Shown: piece by piece, positions 6,603-13,467 of the stretch
How positions within the stretch are numbered: the stretch's first letter is position 1
How the letters are laid out: each line of letters begins with the position of its first letter
NCBI GenBank assembly: GCA_900552885.1
Contig: USBM01000028.1
Span: 1-14,408 of the forward strand
Reading direction: 5' to 3'
DNA from: an uncultured Clostridium sp.
GTDB lineage: Bacteria > Bacillota > Clostridia > Lachnospirales > Lachnospiraceae
Length of the DNA: 14,408 nucleotides
The notes under the pieces: generated by a model
Database searches by the model: none
The model's input: the letters and a program-made list of their open reading frames with translations, nothing else
Told to the model about the DNA's origin: nothing
Made by a program: the position numbers and the translations under genes

Positions 6603-7256
6603 ATGTTAGTGATATTTGATATTGATGGCACCCTGAATATGACAGAGACATATGGTATTGCCGCATATCATAAAGCATTAGAACAGATGGGAGCGGATCA
6701 TTTTACGGATGAACAGCTGCGTGACCGGATCGGTGCAACCTTTACAGAGGATGTAAAGTACTTCTTTGGAGAGAGAGCAGAGGAACTGATAGATGAATTC
6801 TCTGCGTTAATTGAGCAATTATGGTTTGCAGAGGTAGAAGAAAAGGCACAGTTGTTTCCGGGTGTCTTGCAAATGTTACATAGTCTGAAGGAGAATGGAC
6901 ATCAGCTGGCCATCTGTTCAAATGCAACGGAAGAAGAGATTGCAGTTATCCTTAAGGCACTGCATGTGGAACAGGAATTTGATTATGTGCAGGGTCTTAC
7001 TCCGAAAGACAGTAAAGCGGATAGTCTTCGTGTATTATTACAACGTGTTCAGCCGGAACAGGCTGTTATGGTTGGTGACCGGTTTTATGATATGCAGGCA
7101 GCCAATGGGAATCATATCCCGTTTATAGGGTGCCTGTATGGATATGGTGCAGAACATGAATTGGATGCGGCACGATATTGTGTTACGGAACCATGTGAGA
7201 TTCCGATTGTTGTAGAGCAGATAGCAGACAATAAGGATGGAGCGTTGTCGCAATGA
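6603..7256 (+). CDS. HAD-superfamily phosphatase (Gph/beta-PGM-like), last gene of the PTS operon
   Basis: This 217-residue cytoplasmic hydrolase of HAD subfamily IA has all four catalytic motifs: DIDGT (nucleophile Asp6, acid/base Asp8), CSNAT (Ser106), the lysine region TPKDSKAD (Lys138 or Lys135) and GDRFYD (Asp159, Asp163). Residues about 15-85 form the helical cap. It starts one base after the IID stop, with AGGA inside the end of IID as ribosome binding site. Operon membership suggests the substrate is a sugar phosphate from this pathway, for example removing a toxic phosphorylated intermediate. Phosphoglycolate phosphatase or phosphoglucomutase activity is also compatible with the fold. 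No strong terminator follows; only an AT-rich GTTGATAT/ATATTAAC hairpin lies near 7266-7284. Confidence 0.85.
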   Translation: MLVIFDIDGTLNMTETYGIAAYHKALEQMGADHFTDEQLRDRIGATFTEDVKYFFGERAEELIDEFSALIEQLWFAEVEEKAQLFPGVLQMLHSLKENGHQLAICSNATEEEIAVILKALHVEQEFDYVQGLTPKDSKADSLRVLLQRVQPEQAVMVGDRFYDMQAANGNHIPFIGCLYGYGAEHELDAARYCVTEPCEIPIVVEQIADNKDGALSQ

Positions 7257-7326
7257 GTGAGAAACGTTGATATGCAATATTAACAAATTTAAAGATAAGT
7301 TTAAGTAGATTTTACCTGTTTTCATC

Positions 7327-7355
7327 TTGCATAATCTATGCATCTACAGTATAAT
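7327..7355 (+). promoter_or_regulatory. Promoter of the DUF5684-like gene
   Basis: TTGCAT (7327-7332) and a perfect TATAAT (7350-7355) are 17 bases apart. A small inverted repeat GCATA/TATGC (7329-7341) overlaps the -35 region and could bind a regulator. The promoter rules out the more upstream in-frame ATG at 7338 as a translation start. Confidence 0.75.
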
Positions 7356-7406
7356 AATACATACTTCGACATGATTCGGAGAATATTATTTAATGAGGTG
7401 GAAGAT

Positions 7407-7841
7407 ATGTATAGTTATGATTCAGCTATGTTGGCAGCCGTTGCAGGTATGCTTGGTGTGATCGTAGTAGCGATGATTGTGTGGATTGTGATCGCAATTA
7501 TTGCGGGCTGGAAGATTTTTACGAAGGCAGGAGAAGACGGATGGAAGTGTTTGATCCCGTTTTACAATCAGTATATTCTTTATAAGATCACATGGGATGG
7601 TACTTATTTCTGGGTAATTCTTGGTATTGCCGTTGTAAGTGGTATTGTAACAGCATTAGAGATTCCGGTAATTGGAACATTGTTAAGTATCGCATCCGGT
7701 ATTATTGGTATCATTCAGACACATAAGATGTCTAAGGCGTTTGGTCATGATGTAGGATTTACATTAGGCTTAATCTTTTTGAATCCAATCTTTATTCTTA
7801 TCCTTGCATTTGGTGGATCAGAATACATTGGACCACAGTAA
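7407..7841 (+). CDS. Small integral membrane protein, DUF5684-like
   Basis: This 144-residue membrane protein has unknown function. A hydrophobic span at about 8-33 is followed by the conserved block GWKIFTKAGEDGWKCLIPFY (34-53), which is how I recognise the DUF5684-type family. Further spans lie at about 66-84, 88-104 and 118-136. The in-frame ATG at 7338 lies inside the promoter; the ATG at 7407 with GAGGTGG five bases upstream is the real start. It stands alone between the PTS operon and aspS with its own promoter, so its position gives no clue to function. Related domains are found in Clostridia, sometimes near signal peptidases, but I would not infer a role from that. Confidence 0.72.
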   Translation: MYSYDSAMLAAVAGMLGVIVVAMIVWIVIAIIAGWKIFTKAGEDGWKCLIPFYNQYILYKITWDGTYFWVILGIAVVSGIVTALEIPVIGTLLSIASGIIGIIQTHKMSKAFGHDVGFTLGLIFLNPIFILILAFGGSEYIGPQ

Positions 7842-7875
7842 GAAATTACTGTACAAACAATTTGAAAAAAGTTAT

Positions 7876-7910
7876 AATAATGCGTGAGTGTGATTGCTCA
7901 CGCATTATTT
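7876..7910 (+). terminator. Probable terminator between the DUF5684-like gene and aspS
   Basis: A perfect 13-base-pair stem (AATAATGCGTGAG with CTCACGCATTATT, eight-base loop) lies 35 bases after the stop codon. The 3' tail on the plus strand is only moderately U-rich. On the minus strand it is followed by CTTTTTT a few bases on, so it may act in both directions. The probable aspS -35 region falls in its loop. Confidence 0.55.
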
Positions 7911-7913
7911 GTG

Positions 7914-7919
7914 TATAAT
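7914..7919 (+). promoter_or_regulatory. Probable -10 element of aspS
   Basis: A perfect TATAAT lies 50 bases before the aspS start. The -35 position, 17 bases upstream, is TGATTG and poor, and it lies in the hairpin loop at 7889-7896. The short leader has a bulged hairpin (AGGAATTG about 7921-7928 with CAATTTCCT about 7936-7944). It is too short for a T-box. Confidence 0.5.
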
Positions 7920-7969
7920 GAGGAATTGTGATACGCAATTTCCTGAAAGAAACGATATAGGAGGCAATT

Positions 7970-9760
7970 ATGGCAGAGTCAATGAAGGGGTTGCACAGAA
8001 CCCACAGATGTACAGAAGTCAGTAGCAAGAATGTTAATGAGACCGTTACCGTAATGGGATGGGTGCAGAAGAGTCGTAACAAGGGTGGTATCATTTTTGT
8101 GGATCTTCGTGACCGCAGCGGTATCTTGCAGGTAATCTTTGAAGAGGATAAATGTGGCAGTGAGAGTTTTGCAAAGGCAGAGAAGTTAAGAAGTGAATAT
8201 GTCGTTGCGATTACAGGTGAAGTCGCACTTCGTGCAGGTGGAATCAACAAGAACCTGGCAACCGGTGATATCGAGATCATTGCAAAGGATATCCGGATTC
8301 TTTCCGAGGCAGAGACACCTCCGTTTCCAATTGAGGAGAATTCCAAGACAAAGGAAGAGGTTCGTCTGAAGTATCGTACGTTAGATCTTCGCCGCCCGGA
8401 CTTACAGCGTAATCTGATCCTTAGAAGCAAGGTAGTAAGCATTATCCGTAACTTCTTAGCAGAAGAAGGATTTTTGGAGATCGAGACACCAATTCTTAAT
8501 AAGTCAACTCCGGAGGGAGCAAGAGATTATCTGGTGCCAAGCCGTGTGCATCCGGGAAGCTTCTATGCGTTGCCACAGTCACCACAGATCTTCAAGCAGT
8601 TGTTGATGGCAGCCGGATATGACCGCTATTATCAGGTGGCCAAATGTTTCCGTGACGAGGATCTTCGTGCAGACCGTCAGCCGGAATTTACACAGATTGA
8701 TATGGAGTTATCCTTTGTAGATATTGAAGATGTATTAGATGTCAATGAGCGTTTACTTGCCAGAGTATTCAAAGAGGCAATTGGTGTGGATGTACCACTT
8801 CCACTTCAGAGAATGACCTGGGCAGAGGCAATGGAACGGTTTGGTTCCGATAAGCCGGATATCCGCTTTGGCATGGAATTAGTCAATGTAACGGATGTGG
8901 TAAAGGATTGTGACTTTGTTGTATTTAAGGGAGCAATCGAGAATGGTGGTTCTGTCCGTGGTATCAATGTCAAGGGACAGGGTGCAATGCCGCGTAAGAA
9001 GATTGATGCTTTAGTAGATTTTGCGAAGGGTTATGGTGCAAAGGGCCTTGCTTATATTGCAATTCATGAGGATGGCAGCATCAAGTCTTCCTTTGCCAAG
9101 TTCATGAAGGATGAAGAGATGGATGCTTTGGTGAAGGCAATGGACGGACAGCCGGGAGATCTGTTATTATTTGCGGCTGATCGCGATAAGATCGTATTCG
9201 CTGTACTTGGCGCATTGCGTTGTGAGATGGCAGATCAGTTAGAGTTGGTAAGCAAGGATGATTACCGTTTCTTATGGGTAACGGAGTTCCCTGTATTTGA
9301 GTGGTCAGACGAAGAGAATCGCTATATGGCAATGCATCATCCATTTACCATGCCAATGGAAGAGGATCTTGACCTGTTAGATACCGATATGGGTAAGGCA
9401 AGAGCGAAAGCATATGATATCGTATTGAATGGTGTCGAGCTTGGTGGTGGTTCTGTCCGTATCCATCAGGATGATATTCAGGAGAAGATGTTCAAGCTTC
9501 TCGGAATCAGTGAAGAAGATGCACATGATCGTTTCGGATTCCTGTTGACAGCATTTAAGTATGGTGTACCACCACACGCAGGATTAGCATTCGGATTAGA
9601 TCGTATGATCATGTTAATGACCGGAGCAGATTCCATCCGTGATGTCATTGCATTCCCGAAGGTAAAGGATGCAAGTTGTCTGATGAGTAATGCACCGGAC
9701 AAGGTAGATGCCAAGCAGTTAGAGGAATTGTGTATTAAGGTAGAGATACCGGAAGAATAG
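7970..9760 (+). CDS. aspS: Aspartyl-tRNA synthetase
   Basis: This 596-residue class II aminoacyl-tRNA synthetase charges tRNA-Asp in the cytoplasm. The N-terminal anticodon-binding OB fold is at about 8-110 (GWVQKSRNKGG, FVDLRDRSGILQV). The catalytic core carries motif 2 FRDEDLRADRQPEFTQID (227-244) and motif 3 GLAFGLDRMIML (538-549). The bacterial insertion (GAD) domain lies between, about 290-430. Length matches bacterial AspRS (about 590). AGGAGG lies five to eight bases before the ATG. The residue after RN in the OB fold is Lys38, where discriminating bacterial enzymes usually have Leu and non-discriminating ones His. Whether it also charges tRNA-Asn therefore cannot be predicted from that residue. 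Confidence 0.97.
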   Translation: MAESMKGLHRTHRCTEVSSKNVNETVTVMGWVQKSRNKGGIIFVDLRDRSGILQVIFEEDKCGSESFAKAEKLRSEYVVAITGEVALRAGGINKNLATGDIEIIAKDIRILSEAETPPFPIEENSKTKEEVRLKYRTLDLRRPDLQRNLILRSKVVSIIRNFLAEEGFLEIETPILNKSTPEGARDYLVPSRVHPGSFYALPQSPQIFKQLLMAAGYDRYYQVAKCFRDEDLRADRQPEFTQIDMELSFVDIEDVLDVNERLLARVFKEAIGVDVPLPLQRMTWAEAMERFGSDKPDIRFGMELVNVTDVVKDCDFVVFKGAIENGGSVRGINVKGQGAMPRKKIDALVDFAKGYGAKGLAYIAIHEDGSIKSSFAKFMKDEEMDALVKAMDGQPGDLLLFAADRDKIVFAVLGALRCEMADQLELVSKDDYRFLWVTEFPVFEWSDEENRYMAMHHPFTMPMEEDLDLLDTDMGKARAKAYDIVLNGVELGGGSVRIHQDDIQEKMFKLLGISEEDAHDRFGFLLTAFKYGVPPHAGLAFGLDRMIMLMTGADSIRDVIAFPKVKDASCLMSNAPDKVDAKQLEELCIKVEIPEE

Positions 9761-9767
9761 ACCAAAG

Positions 9768-9800
9768 AAAAGGGATTGCTTTTAACAGGCAATCCCTTTT
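9768..9800 (+). terminator. Intrinsic terminator of aspS
   Basis: A perfect 12-base-pair stem, AAAAGGGATTGC (9768-9779) with GCAATCCCTTTT (9789-9800), has a nine-base loop and its U-run in the right arm. It begins eight bases after the aspS stop. Confidence 0.88.
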
Positions 9801-9847
9801 ATCATGATCATAGGTTTTTTGTAGAAGTGCATGCATGTTATCCTTAG

Positions 9848-9918
9848 AATAAGAAAAGCTGCCGTTTGGCAGCTTCTCTAATGAGGGGGAGGAGTGCTTA
9901 CGCACTCGATATGAAAAG
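9848..9918 (-). ncRNA. Candidate C-rich small RNA, copy A
   Basis: Read on the minus strand from about 9918, the transcript would be roughly 70 bases. It has a 5' stretch AACTTTTCATAT, a GAGTGC-GTAA-GCACTC hairpin with a GNRA loop (9907-9892) and an unpaired CTCCCCCTCATTAGAG. It ends in an intrinsic terminator stem AAGCTGCC/GGCAGCTT (9875-9856) followed by TTCTTATT. A clean promoter sits directly upstream. The same architecture recurs at 10634-10716. The C-rich linker could pair with Shine-Dalgarno sequences, as C-rich motifs of Firmicute small RNAs do; targets are unknown. Confidence 0.6.
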
Positions 9919-9924
9919 TTTATG

Positions 9925-9953
9925 ATTATAATATACAGTCAGAATGTGTACAA
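9925..9953 (-). promoter_or_regulatory. Promoter of candidate small RNA A
   Basis: On the minus strand TTGTAC (9953-9948) and a perfect TATAAT (9930-9925) are 17 bases apart. The predicted start is about seven bases on, just before the conserved AACTTTTCATAT. No gene on the minus strand lies downstream, which supports a non-coding product. Confidence 0.6.
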
Positions 9954-10008
9954 ATCGTGAAAGAAATATTAGAGATTTGTGAAATGATATAGGAAAAGGA
10001 GAATTACA

Positions 10009-10569
10009 ATGGAATTCAATGGGATTGAGAAGAAAGAAGAGGGAAAGTTCATTACCCGGTATGATATTACCTATACCACAGTAGATCATAAGAAGAAGGT
10101 ATATGAGATGATCAGCCGGAATAAGGATCTGACCACAAGGGAGGAATTAACAGATCACCCGGCAGATTCTGTCGTGTTGATCATGCATGATGAAAGCGGT
10201 GAGAAACTGTTACTGAACCGGGAGTTCCGCATGGCATGTGGAGACTTTGTGTATAACTTTCCGGCGGGATTGATCGATCCGGGGGAAGAGTTTATGGAGA
10301 GTGCGGCAAGAGAGCTTCGGGAAGAGACGGGGCTTACATTGGTGCGTGTAGAGGATGTGTTAGGGGAAAGCTTCTCGGCAATTGGATTTTCCAATGAGAA
10401 GAATGTCTGCGTAGTTGGTGTGGCAGAAGGGGAGTTTACACCAAGCACGTCTACCGTGGAAGAGATTGAGGCACGCTGGTATACCAAAGCAGAGGTTCGG
10501 CTGCTATTGAAGGAAGCGTACTTTGCAGCGAGAACACAGAGTTATTGTTATCTGTGGAGTAAGAAGTAG
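10009..10569 (+). CDS. NUDIX hydrolase (ADP-ribose pyrophosphatase-like)
   Basis: This 186-residue cytoplasmic enzyme hydrolyses nucleoside diphosphates linked to another group; ADP-ribose is the most likely substrate class. The NUDIX box is complete from Gly87 to Leu109: G-x5-E93-x7-R101-E-L-x-E105-E106-x-G108, with the metal-binding glutamates present. The preceding FPAGLID and the N-terminal beta strands fit the NudF-like group. GGAG seven bases before the ATG supports the start. Two probable minus-strand small RNA genes flank it. I see no clear plus-strand promoter in its leader. Confidence 0.88.
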   Translation: MEFNGIEKKEEGKFITRYDITYTTVDHKKKVYEMISRNKDLTTREELTDHPADSVVLIMHDESGEKLLLNREFRMACGDFVYNFPAGLIDPGEEFMESAARELREETGLTLVRVEDVLGESFSAIGFSNEKNVCVVGVAEGEFTPSTSTVEEIEARWYTKAEVRLLLKEAYFAARTQSYCYLWSKK

Positions 10570-10633
10570 TGGATATGCTGTGAGAGTGCAGTCTCTGCAA
10601 GAGACAGTATGACGGGAAAGTTATATGACGGAC
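10570..10633. other. Spacer after the NUDIX gene with a short hairpin
   Basis: GTCTCT (10591-10596) and AGAGAC (10600-10605) form a six-base-pair hairpin with a three-base loop, without a U-run. It may stabilise the mRNA end. Plus-strand termination could also use the bidirectional hairpin at 10640-10666. No gene is supported here. Confidence 0.35.
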
Positions 10634-10716
10634 ATAAAAAGAAGCGAAGGGGTTACCTTCGCTTCTCTTAATGAGGGGGGAGAATTCGAGTACAACTTAA
10701 TGCACTCATATGAAAA
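10634..10716 (-). ncRNA. Candidate C-rich small RNA, copy B
   Basis: On the minus strand the conserved AACTTTTCATAT (10719-10708) is followed by the hairpin GAGTGCA/TGTACTC (10707-10688). It needs one G-U pair that would be an A-C mismatch on the other strand, so the RNA strand is minus. Then come an unpaired CTCCCCCCTCATTAAG and a perfect 11-base-pair terminator stem AGAAGCGAAGG/CCTTCGCTTCT (10666-10640) with a TTTTTAT tail. The terminator stem differs completely from copy A but keeps its pairing. Overall length would be about 80 bases. Confidence 0.6.
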
Positions 10717-10722
10717 GTTCTT

Positions 10723-10752
10723 ACAATACATAGTATATTCAGAAACTGTGAA
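10723..10752 (-). promoter_or_regulatory. Probable promoter of candidate small RNA B
   Basis: On the minus strand TTCACA (10752-10747) and TATTGT (10728-10723) are 18 bases apart, at nearly the same distance from the conserved AACTTTTCATAT as the promoter of copy A. It is a weaker match than copy A. Confidence 0.45.
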
Positions 10753-10790
10753 AAAACCGTGTCCTAATTGTATATGTTTTGTGAATGATT

Positions 10791-10809
10791 TCTTAAGTGT
10801 TCCTTAAGA
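10791..10809. repeat. Inverted repeat just upstream of the sppA promoter
   Basis: TCTTAAG (10791-10797) and CTTAAGA (10803-10809) are perfect seven-base arms around TGTTC. They lie 12 bases before the -35 element, a usual place for an activator or repressor site. No known consensus is recognised. Confidence 0.4.
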
Positions 10810-10821
10810 GGTGCCGGTTTC

Positions 10822-10850
10822 TTGACTTTTGGGATAGGTTGTCATATAGT
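10822..10850 (+). promoter_or_regulatory. Promoter of the sppA-RDD genes
   Basis: TTGACT (10822-10827) and TATAGT (10845-10850) are 17 bases apart, a good sigma-A match. The leader to the sppA start is about 55 bases. Confidence 0.75.
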
Positions 10851-10910
10851 GGAAATAATTAAGAAAGCTGAGTTTAGACAAGATCAGCAAGATGGAAAGG
10901 AAAGAAAATA

Positions 10911-11945
10911 ATGTCAAAAAAGCAAACAACAGGACTGATTCTGGCGGCTGTGATATTTGTGGTGGTTGGAATTATCAGTGTAGCGACGAATACGATCTCT
11001 TCAAAGCTGGCTGCATCAAGGCAGGAGCAGGCAGGCTCCGAGATTGATAATATTATGGAGGTGTTATATGGAGGAACCGATAAGGCATTAGCGGATATGC
11101 CGCAGACAAATGATTTTATTGCGATTCTTCCGATTGAGGGAACCATTCAGGCAAGCAGTGACAGTGGATTATCCGGAGCAGGCAGTGGATACAACCATGA
11201 TCTTTTGATGCAGTATGTGGATAAGTTGATGGAGAATGACTGCAATCAGGGAATCATTTTGCGGCTGAATACGCCGGGTGGAACGGTCTATGAAGCAAAT
11301 GAGTTATACGGAAAGTTAGAAGAATACAAGGAGAAGACCGGACGTCCGATCTATGCCTATATGGAGAATACCTGTGCATCAGGTGGTGTGTATCTGGCAT
11401 CTTCTGCGGATGAGCAGTATGCCAATGAGATCACAACGACCGGTTCCATCGGTGTGATCATGACAACGTATGACATGTCCGGCTTATATGAGAAGTTGGG
11501 AATCAAAGAAGTGAATATTGTGTCAGCGAAGAATAAGGATATGGGATCGTCTTCTAAGCCGTTAAGTGACGAGCAGCAGGCAATCTATCAGTCCTTTGTA
11601 GATGAATATTACAACCGTTTTGTAGAGATTGTGGCAAAGGGACGGAATATGTCCGTGGATGAGGTCAGGAAGTTAGCAGACGGGCGTGTCTATACCGCAA
11701 CCCAGGCGAAGGAAAATGGTCTGATCGACGGGATCAAGACCAAAGAAGAGTTTGATGCATATGTCAAAGAGAAGACCGGAATAGACGATTTCTACGAGCC
11801 AGGCACGACCGGAGGATATCTGTCGAATCTGCTTAGTTCTGTAGCCAATACAAAGGAAAAGTCAGAATCAGAGGTGCTTGTGGATCTGGTGAATCGATTA
11901 GGAAGTGGGGTGCCGATGTATTATGCAGAACCAATTGGACAATAG
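10911..11945 (+). CDS. sppA: Signal peptide peptidase, SppA type (S49 family)
   Basis: This 344-residue membrane-anchored serine protease degrades leftover signal peptides and other membrane peptides at the outer face of the cell membrane. Residues 8-26 are the single N-terminal membrane span. The catalytic serine is Ser157 in NTCASGGVYLASSAD; Lys209 (KNKDMGS) is 52 residues later, the same spacing as the Ser/Lys dyad recalled for Bacillus SppA (S147/K199). LRLNTPGG and TTTGSIGVI are family blocks. Length is in the short Gram-positive class, with a single protease domain. GGAAAGGA upstream supports the start. Its end overlaps the RDD gene by about 23 bases, so the pair is translationally coupled. 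The extracytoplasmic linker between anchor and protease (30-65) is not conserved in any way I can recognise. Confidence 0.92.
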   Translation: MSKKQTTGLILAAVIFVVVGIISVATNTISSKLAASRQEQAGSEIDNIMEVLYGGTDKALADMPQTNDFIAILPIEGTIQASSDSGLSGAGSGYNHDLLMQYVDKLMENDCNQGIILRLNTPGGTVYEANELYGKLEEYKEKTGRPIYAYMENTCASGGVYLASSADEQYANEITTTGSIGVIMTTYDMSGLYEKLGIKEVNIVSAKNKDMGSSSKPLSDEQQAIYQSFVDEYYNRFVEIVAKGRNMSVDEVRKLADGRVYTATQAKENGLIDGIKTKEEFDAYVKEKTGIDDFYEPGTTGGYLSNLLSSVANTKEKSESEVLVDLVNRLGSGVPMYYAEPIGQ

Positions 11946-12660
11946 AGTATATGCAGGATTCTTTGTAAGACTTGTTGCATACCTGATTGATAGCGTCTTA
12001 GCTGTCCTGGCTGTGTCGGTCGTGAAGTTACCACTTACCTTCATGTCGTTGGCGGGAGTGGATGCACTGAAAGCAAACTTCCTGTTCCAGCATTCCATAT
12101 TGGATGTAGTCAGCTATATAGGCGTGGTAGCATATTTTACACTGCTTACCTATTATACTCATTCGACACCGGGCAAAATGCTGATGCGTTTAGAGGTAGT
12201 TACGACCAAGGAGGAATGGACATTTCTGAATATCCTTTACCGGGAATCGATCGGACGGTTTCTTTCTTCACTGCTTTGCATTGGTTACATTGCAGTTGCC
12301 GTTCAGGATAAGAAGCAGGGATTTCATGATATGTTGTGCGATACCTATGTGGTATACCGGGACATGATATGCTGTGAAGAGAAAACACAGGGTAAGCAGG
12401 TTGCACCACAACCGGTGGATGGCAATGAAGTAGACAGTAGTGAGCCGTTTCGCGCAGAAGAGGAGACAGGTCATACAGAGAAGCCGATTCACTCCGCTTT
12501 TGAACTTAGTGAGCGCCATCCAATTGATACGAGTGCTGTGGTATCTGCAGTACAAGAACCGGGCGAACCGGAATCGGTTGAGACAAAGCCGGAGAATTCT
12601 TACGATGGTCTGAACCCGGATTCCAGCAATCTGTATCAGGACAAAGACAGAATTGAATAA
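11923..12660 (+). CDS. RDD-family membrane protein with a long hydrophilic tail
   Basis: This protein of about 245 residues has an N-terminal RDD domain (about 7-147) with membrane spans near 13-40, 58-80 and 108-128 and the signature residues Arg16 and Asp23 (FVRLVAYLID), the STPGKMLMRLEVV block and QDKKQGFHDML. Residues about 150-245 form a charged, Glu/Pro/Ser-rich tail, probably disordered and cytoplasmic. I use the ATG at 11923; a GTG at 11905 in the same frame is an alternative but has a poor ribosome binding site. The gene overlaps sppA, suggesting that the two function together in membrane maintenance. RDD proteins have been linked to ion transport and membrane stress, but the role here is unknown. 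Confidence 0.8.
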   Translation: MQNQLDNRVYAGFFVRLVAYLIDSVLAVLAVSVVKLPLTFMSLAGVDALKANFLFQHSILDVVSYIGVVAYFTLLTYYTHSTPGKMLMRLEVVTTKEEWTFLNILYRESIGRFLSSLLCIGYIAVAVQDKKQGFHDMLCDTYVVYRDMICCEEKTQGKQVAPQPVDGNEVDSSEPFRAEEETGHTEKPIHSAFELSERHPIDTSAVVSAVQEPGEPESVETKPENSYDGLNPDSSNLYQDKDRIE

Positions 12661-12665
12661 ATTAC

Positions 12666-12717
12666 AAAATGCCGTCAATCCTATAGATAAGAATGAATTG
12701 GATTGGGGGCATTTTTT
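12666..12717 (+). terminator. Terminator after the RDD gene, doubling as ribosome binding site
   Basis: AAAATGCC-GT-CAATCC (12667-12681) pairs with GGATTG-GG-GGCATTTT (12700-12714) around an 18-base loop, with a short internal mismatch, followed by further T residues. The GGGGG at 12705-12709 in its right arm is also the only good ribosome binding site for the next gene (GTG at 12718). Confidence 0.75.
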
Positions 12718-13467
12718 GTGACAAGAAAGGCAAAGATTAGTTTCTTGATCGTTGTATGGAGCATTGTTGCCGTACAGATGTATGTCAATTACCGGCAGCA
12801 TATGAGGTTAGAACAGGATACCGTGACGGCATTTTCTGTGGCACAGGAGGAATCAACAAAGGAGACAATACAGGGATATGGTAAGTTTACAGATATGGAA
12901 TTGTCGGTAGCAAACAAGAAGAAGATGTTGGAGAATCTGGCACGAAAGTTAGGAATTACCGATGGGTACACATATAGCGGGTCGAGTGGTGATGGCTATG
13001 AGAAGACCATTTTGACAAAGAATGGAAAACATGCGGTAACGATATTGCAGATCATCAGTATGGAACAGGAAGCTGCGGAGCCGGAACAATACATTGCAAT
13101 GTCGATCGCAACCGAAGAGAGTGTGGAGCAGGGGATTGCGCTATATCAAATGGTGAAACGTGTATATGATGAGATTGGCGTGGATGCACAAGTCAGTCTC
13201 GAAGTGGAGGCGACCGGAAAGGGCAATCAGGTATCCATGGAAAAGGAAGGTATTCCGGATCAGATCTTTCGGGTAATACATGCGAAGAAGGTAGATACGA
13301 TCAAAGAAAATGGTATCTATACAGTATACGGGTACACCCGGTTAGAAGACCGGTATCTGGTGCTGAATAAGAAAAAGGTCAACATTCAGGTTGTTATGCG
13401 GTATGATCGGAATGCAGATCAGACCTACATTAAGATTGGAGTTCCAATTGTTAATTCGTCCTATTAA
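12718..13467 (+). CDS. Exported protein, YwmB-like
   Basis: This protein of 249 residues has an N-terminal hydrophobic segment (about 7-24: ISFLIVVWSIVAVQM) that is either a signal peptide or a membrane anchor, so the rest lies outside. The body (residues 45-249) is hydrophilic. The C-terminus, VNIQVVMRYDRNADQTYIKI then GVPIVNSSY, resembles YwmB-family (DUF1779) proteins of sporulating Firmicutes; this is pattern recognition, not a search. The start is GTG 12718, preceded by GGGGG at a normal distance; a TTG at 12703 inside the terminator is less likely. No clear promoter is seen upstream other than read-through, and the terminator directly before it should reduce its expression. YwmB itself has no well-defined biochemical role. 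Confidence 0.6.
   Translation: MTRKAKISFLIVVWSIVAVQMYVNYRQHMRLEQDTVTAFSVAQEESTKETIQGYGKFTDMELSVANKKKMLENLARKLGITDGYTYSGSSGDGYEKTILTKNGKHAVTILQIISMEQEAAEPEQYIAMSIATEESVEQGIALYQMVKRVYDEIGVDAQVSLEVEATGKGNQVSMEKEGIPDQIFRVIHAKKVDTIKENGIYTVYGYTRLEDRYLVLNKKKVNIQVVMRYDRNADQTYIKIGVPIVNSSY

Noticed and set aside
7842..7969. T-box riboswitch before aspS
   Set aside because: The leader from the probable start is only about 45 bases, with no specifier loop or TGGN antiterminator structure; it holds just a small bulged hairpin.
9876..9950. Plus-strand peptide starting at the conserved ATGAGGGGG
   Set aside because: The peptides after this ATG differ entirely between the two copies, and the ATG is better explained as part of the C-rich linker on the other strand.
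10625..10807. 60-codon frame across the second C-rich element
   Set aside because: It runs through the hairpin and its frame is not kept in the related element at 9848-9953, so conservation is at the RNA or DNA level, not protein level.
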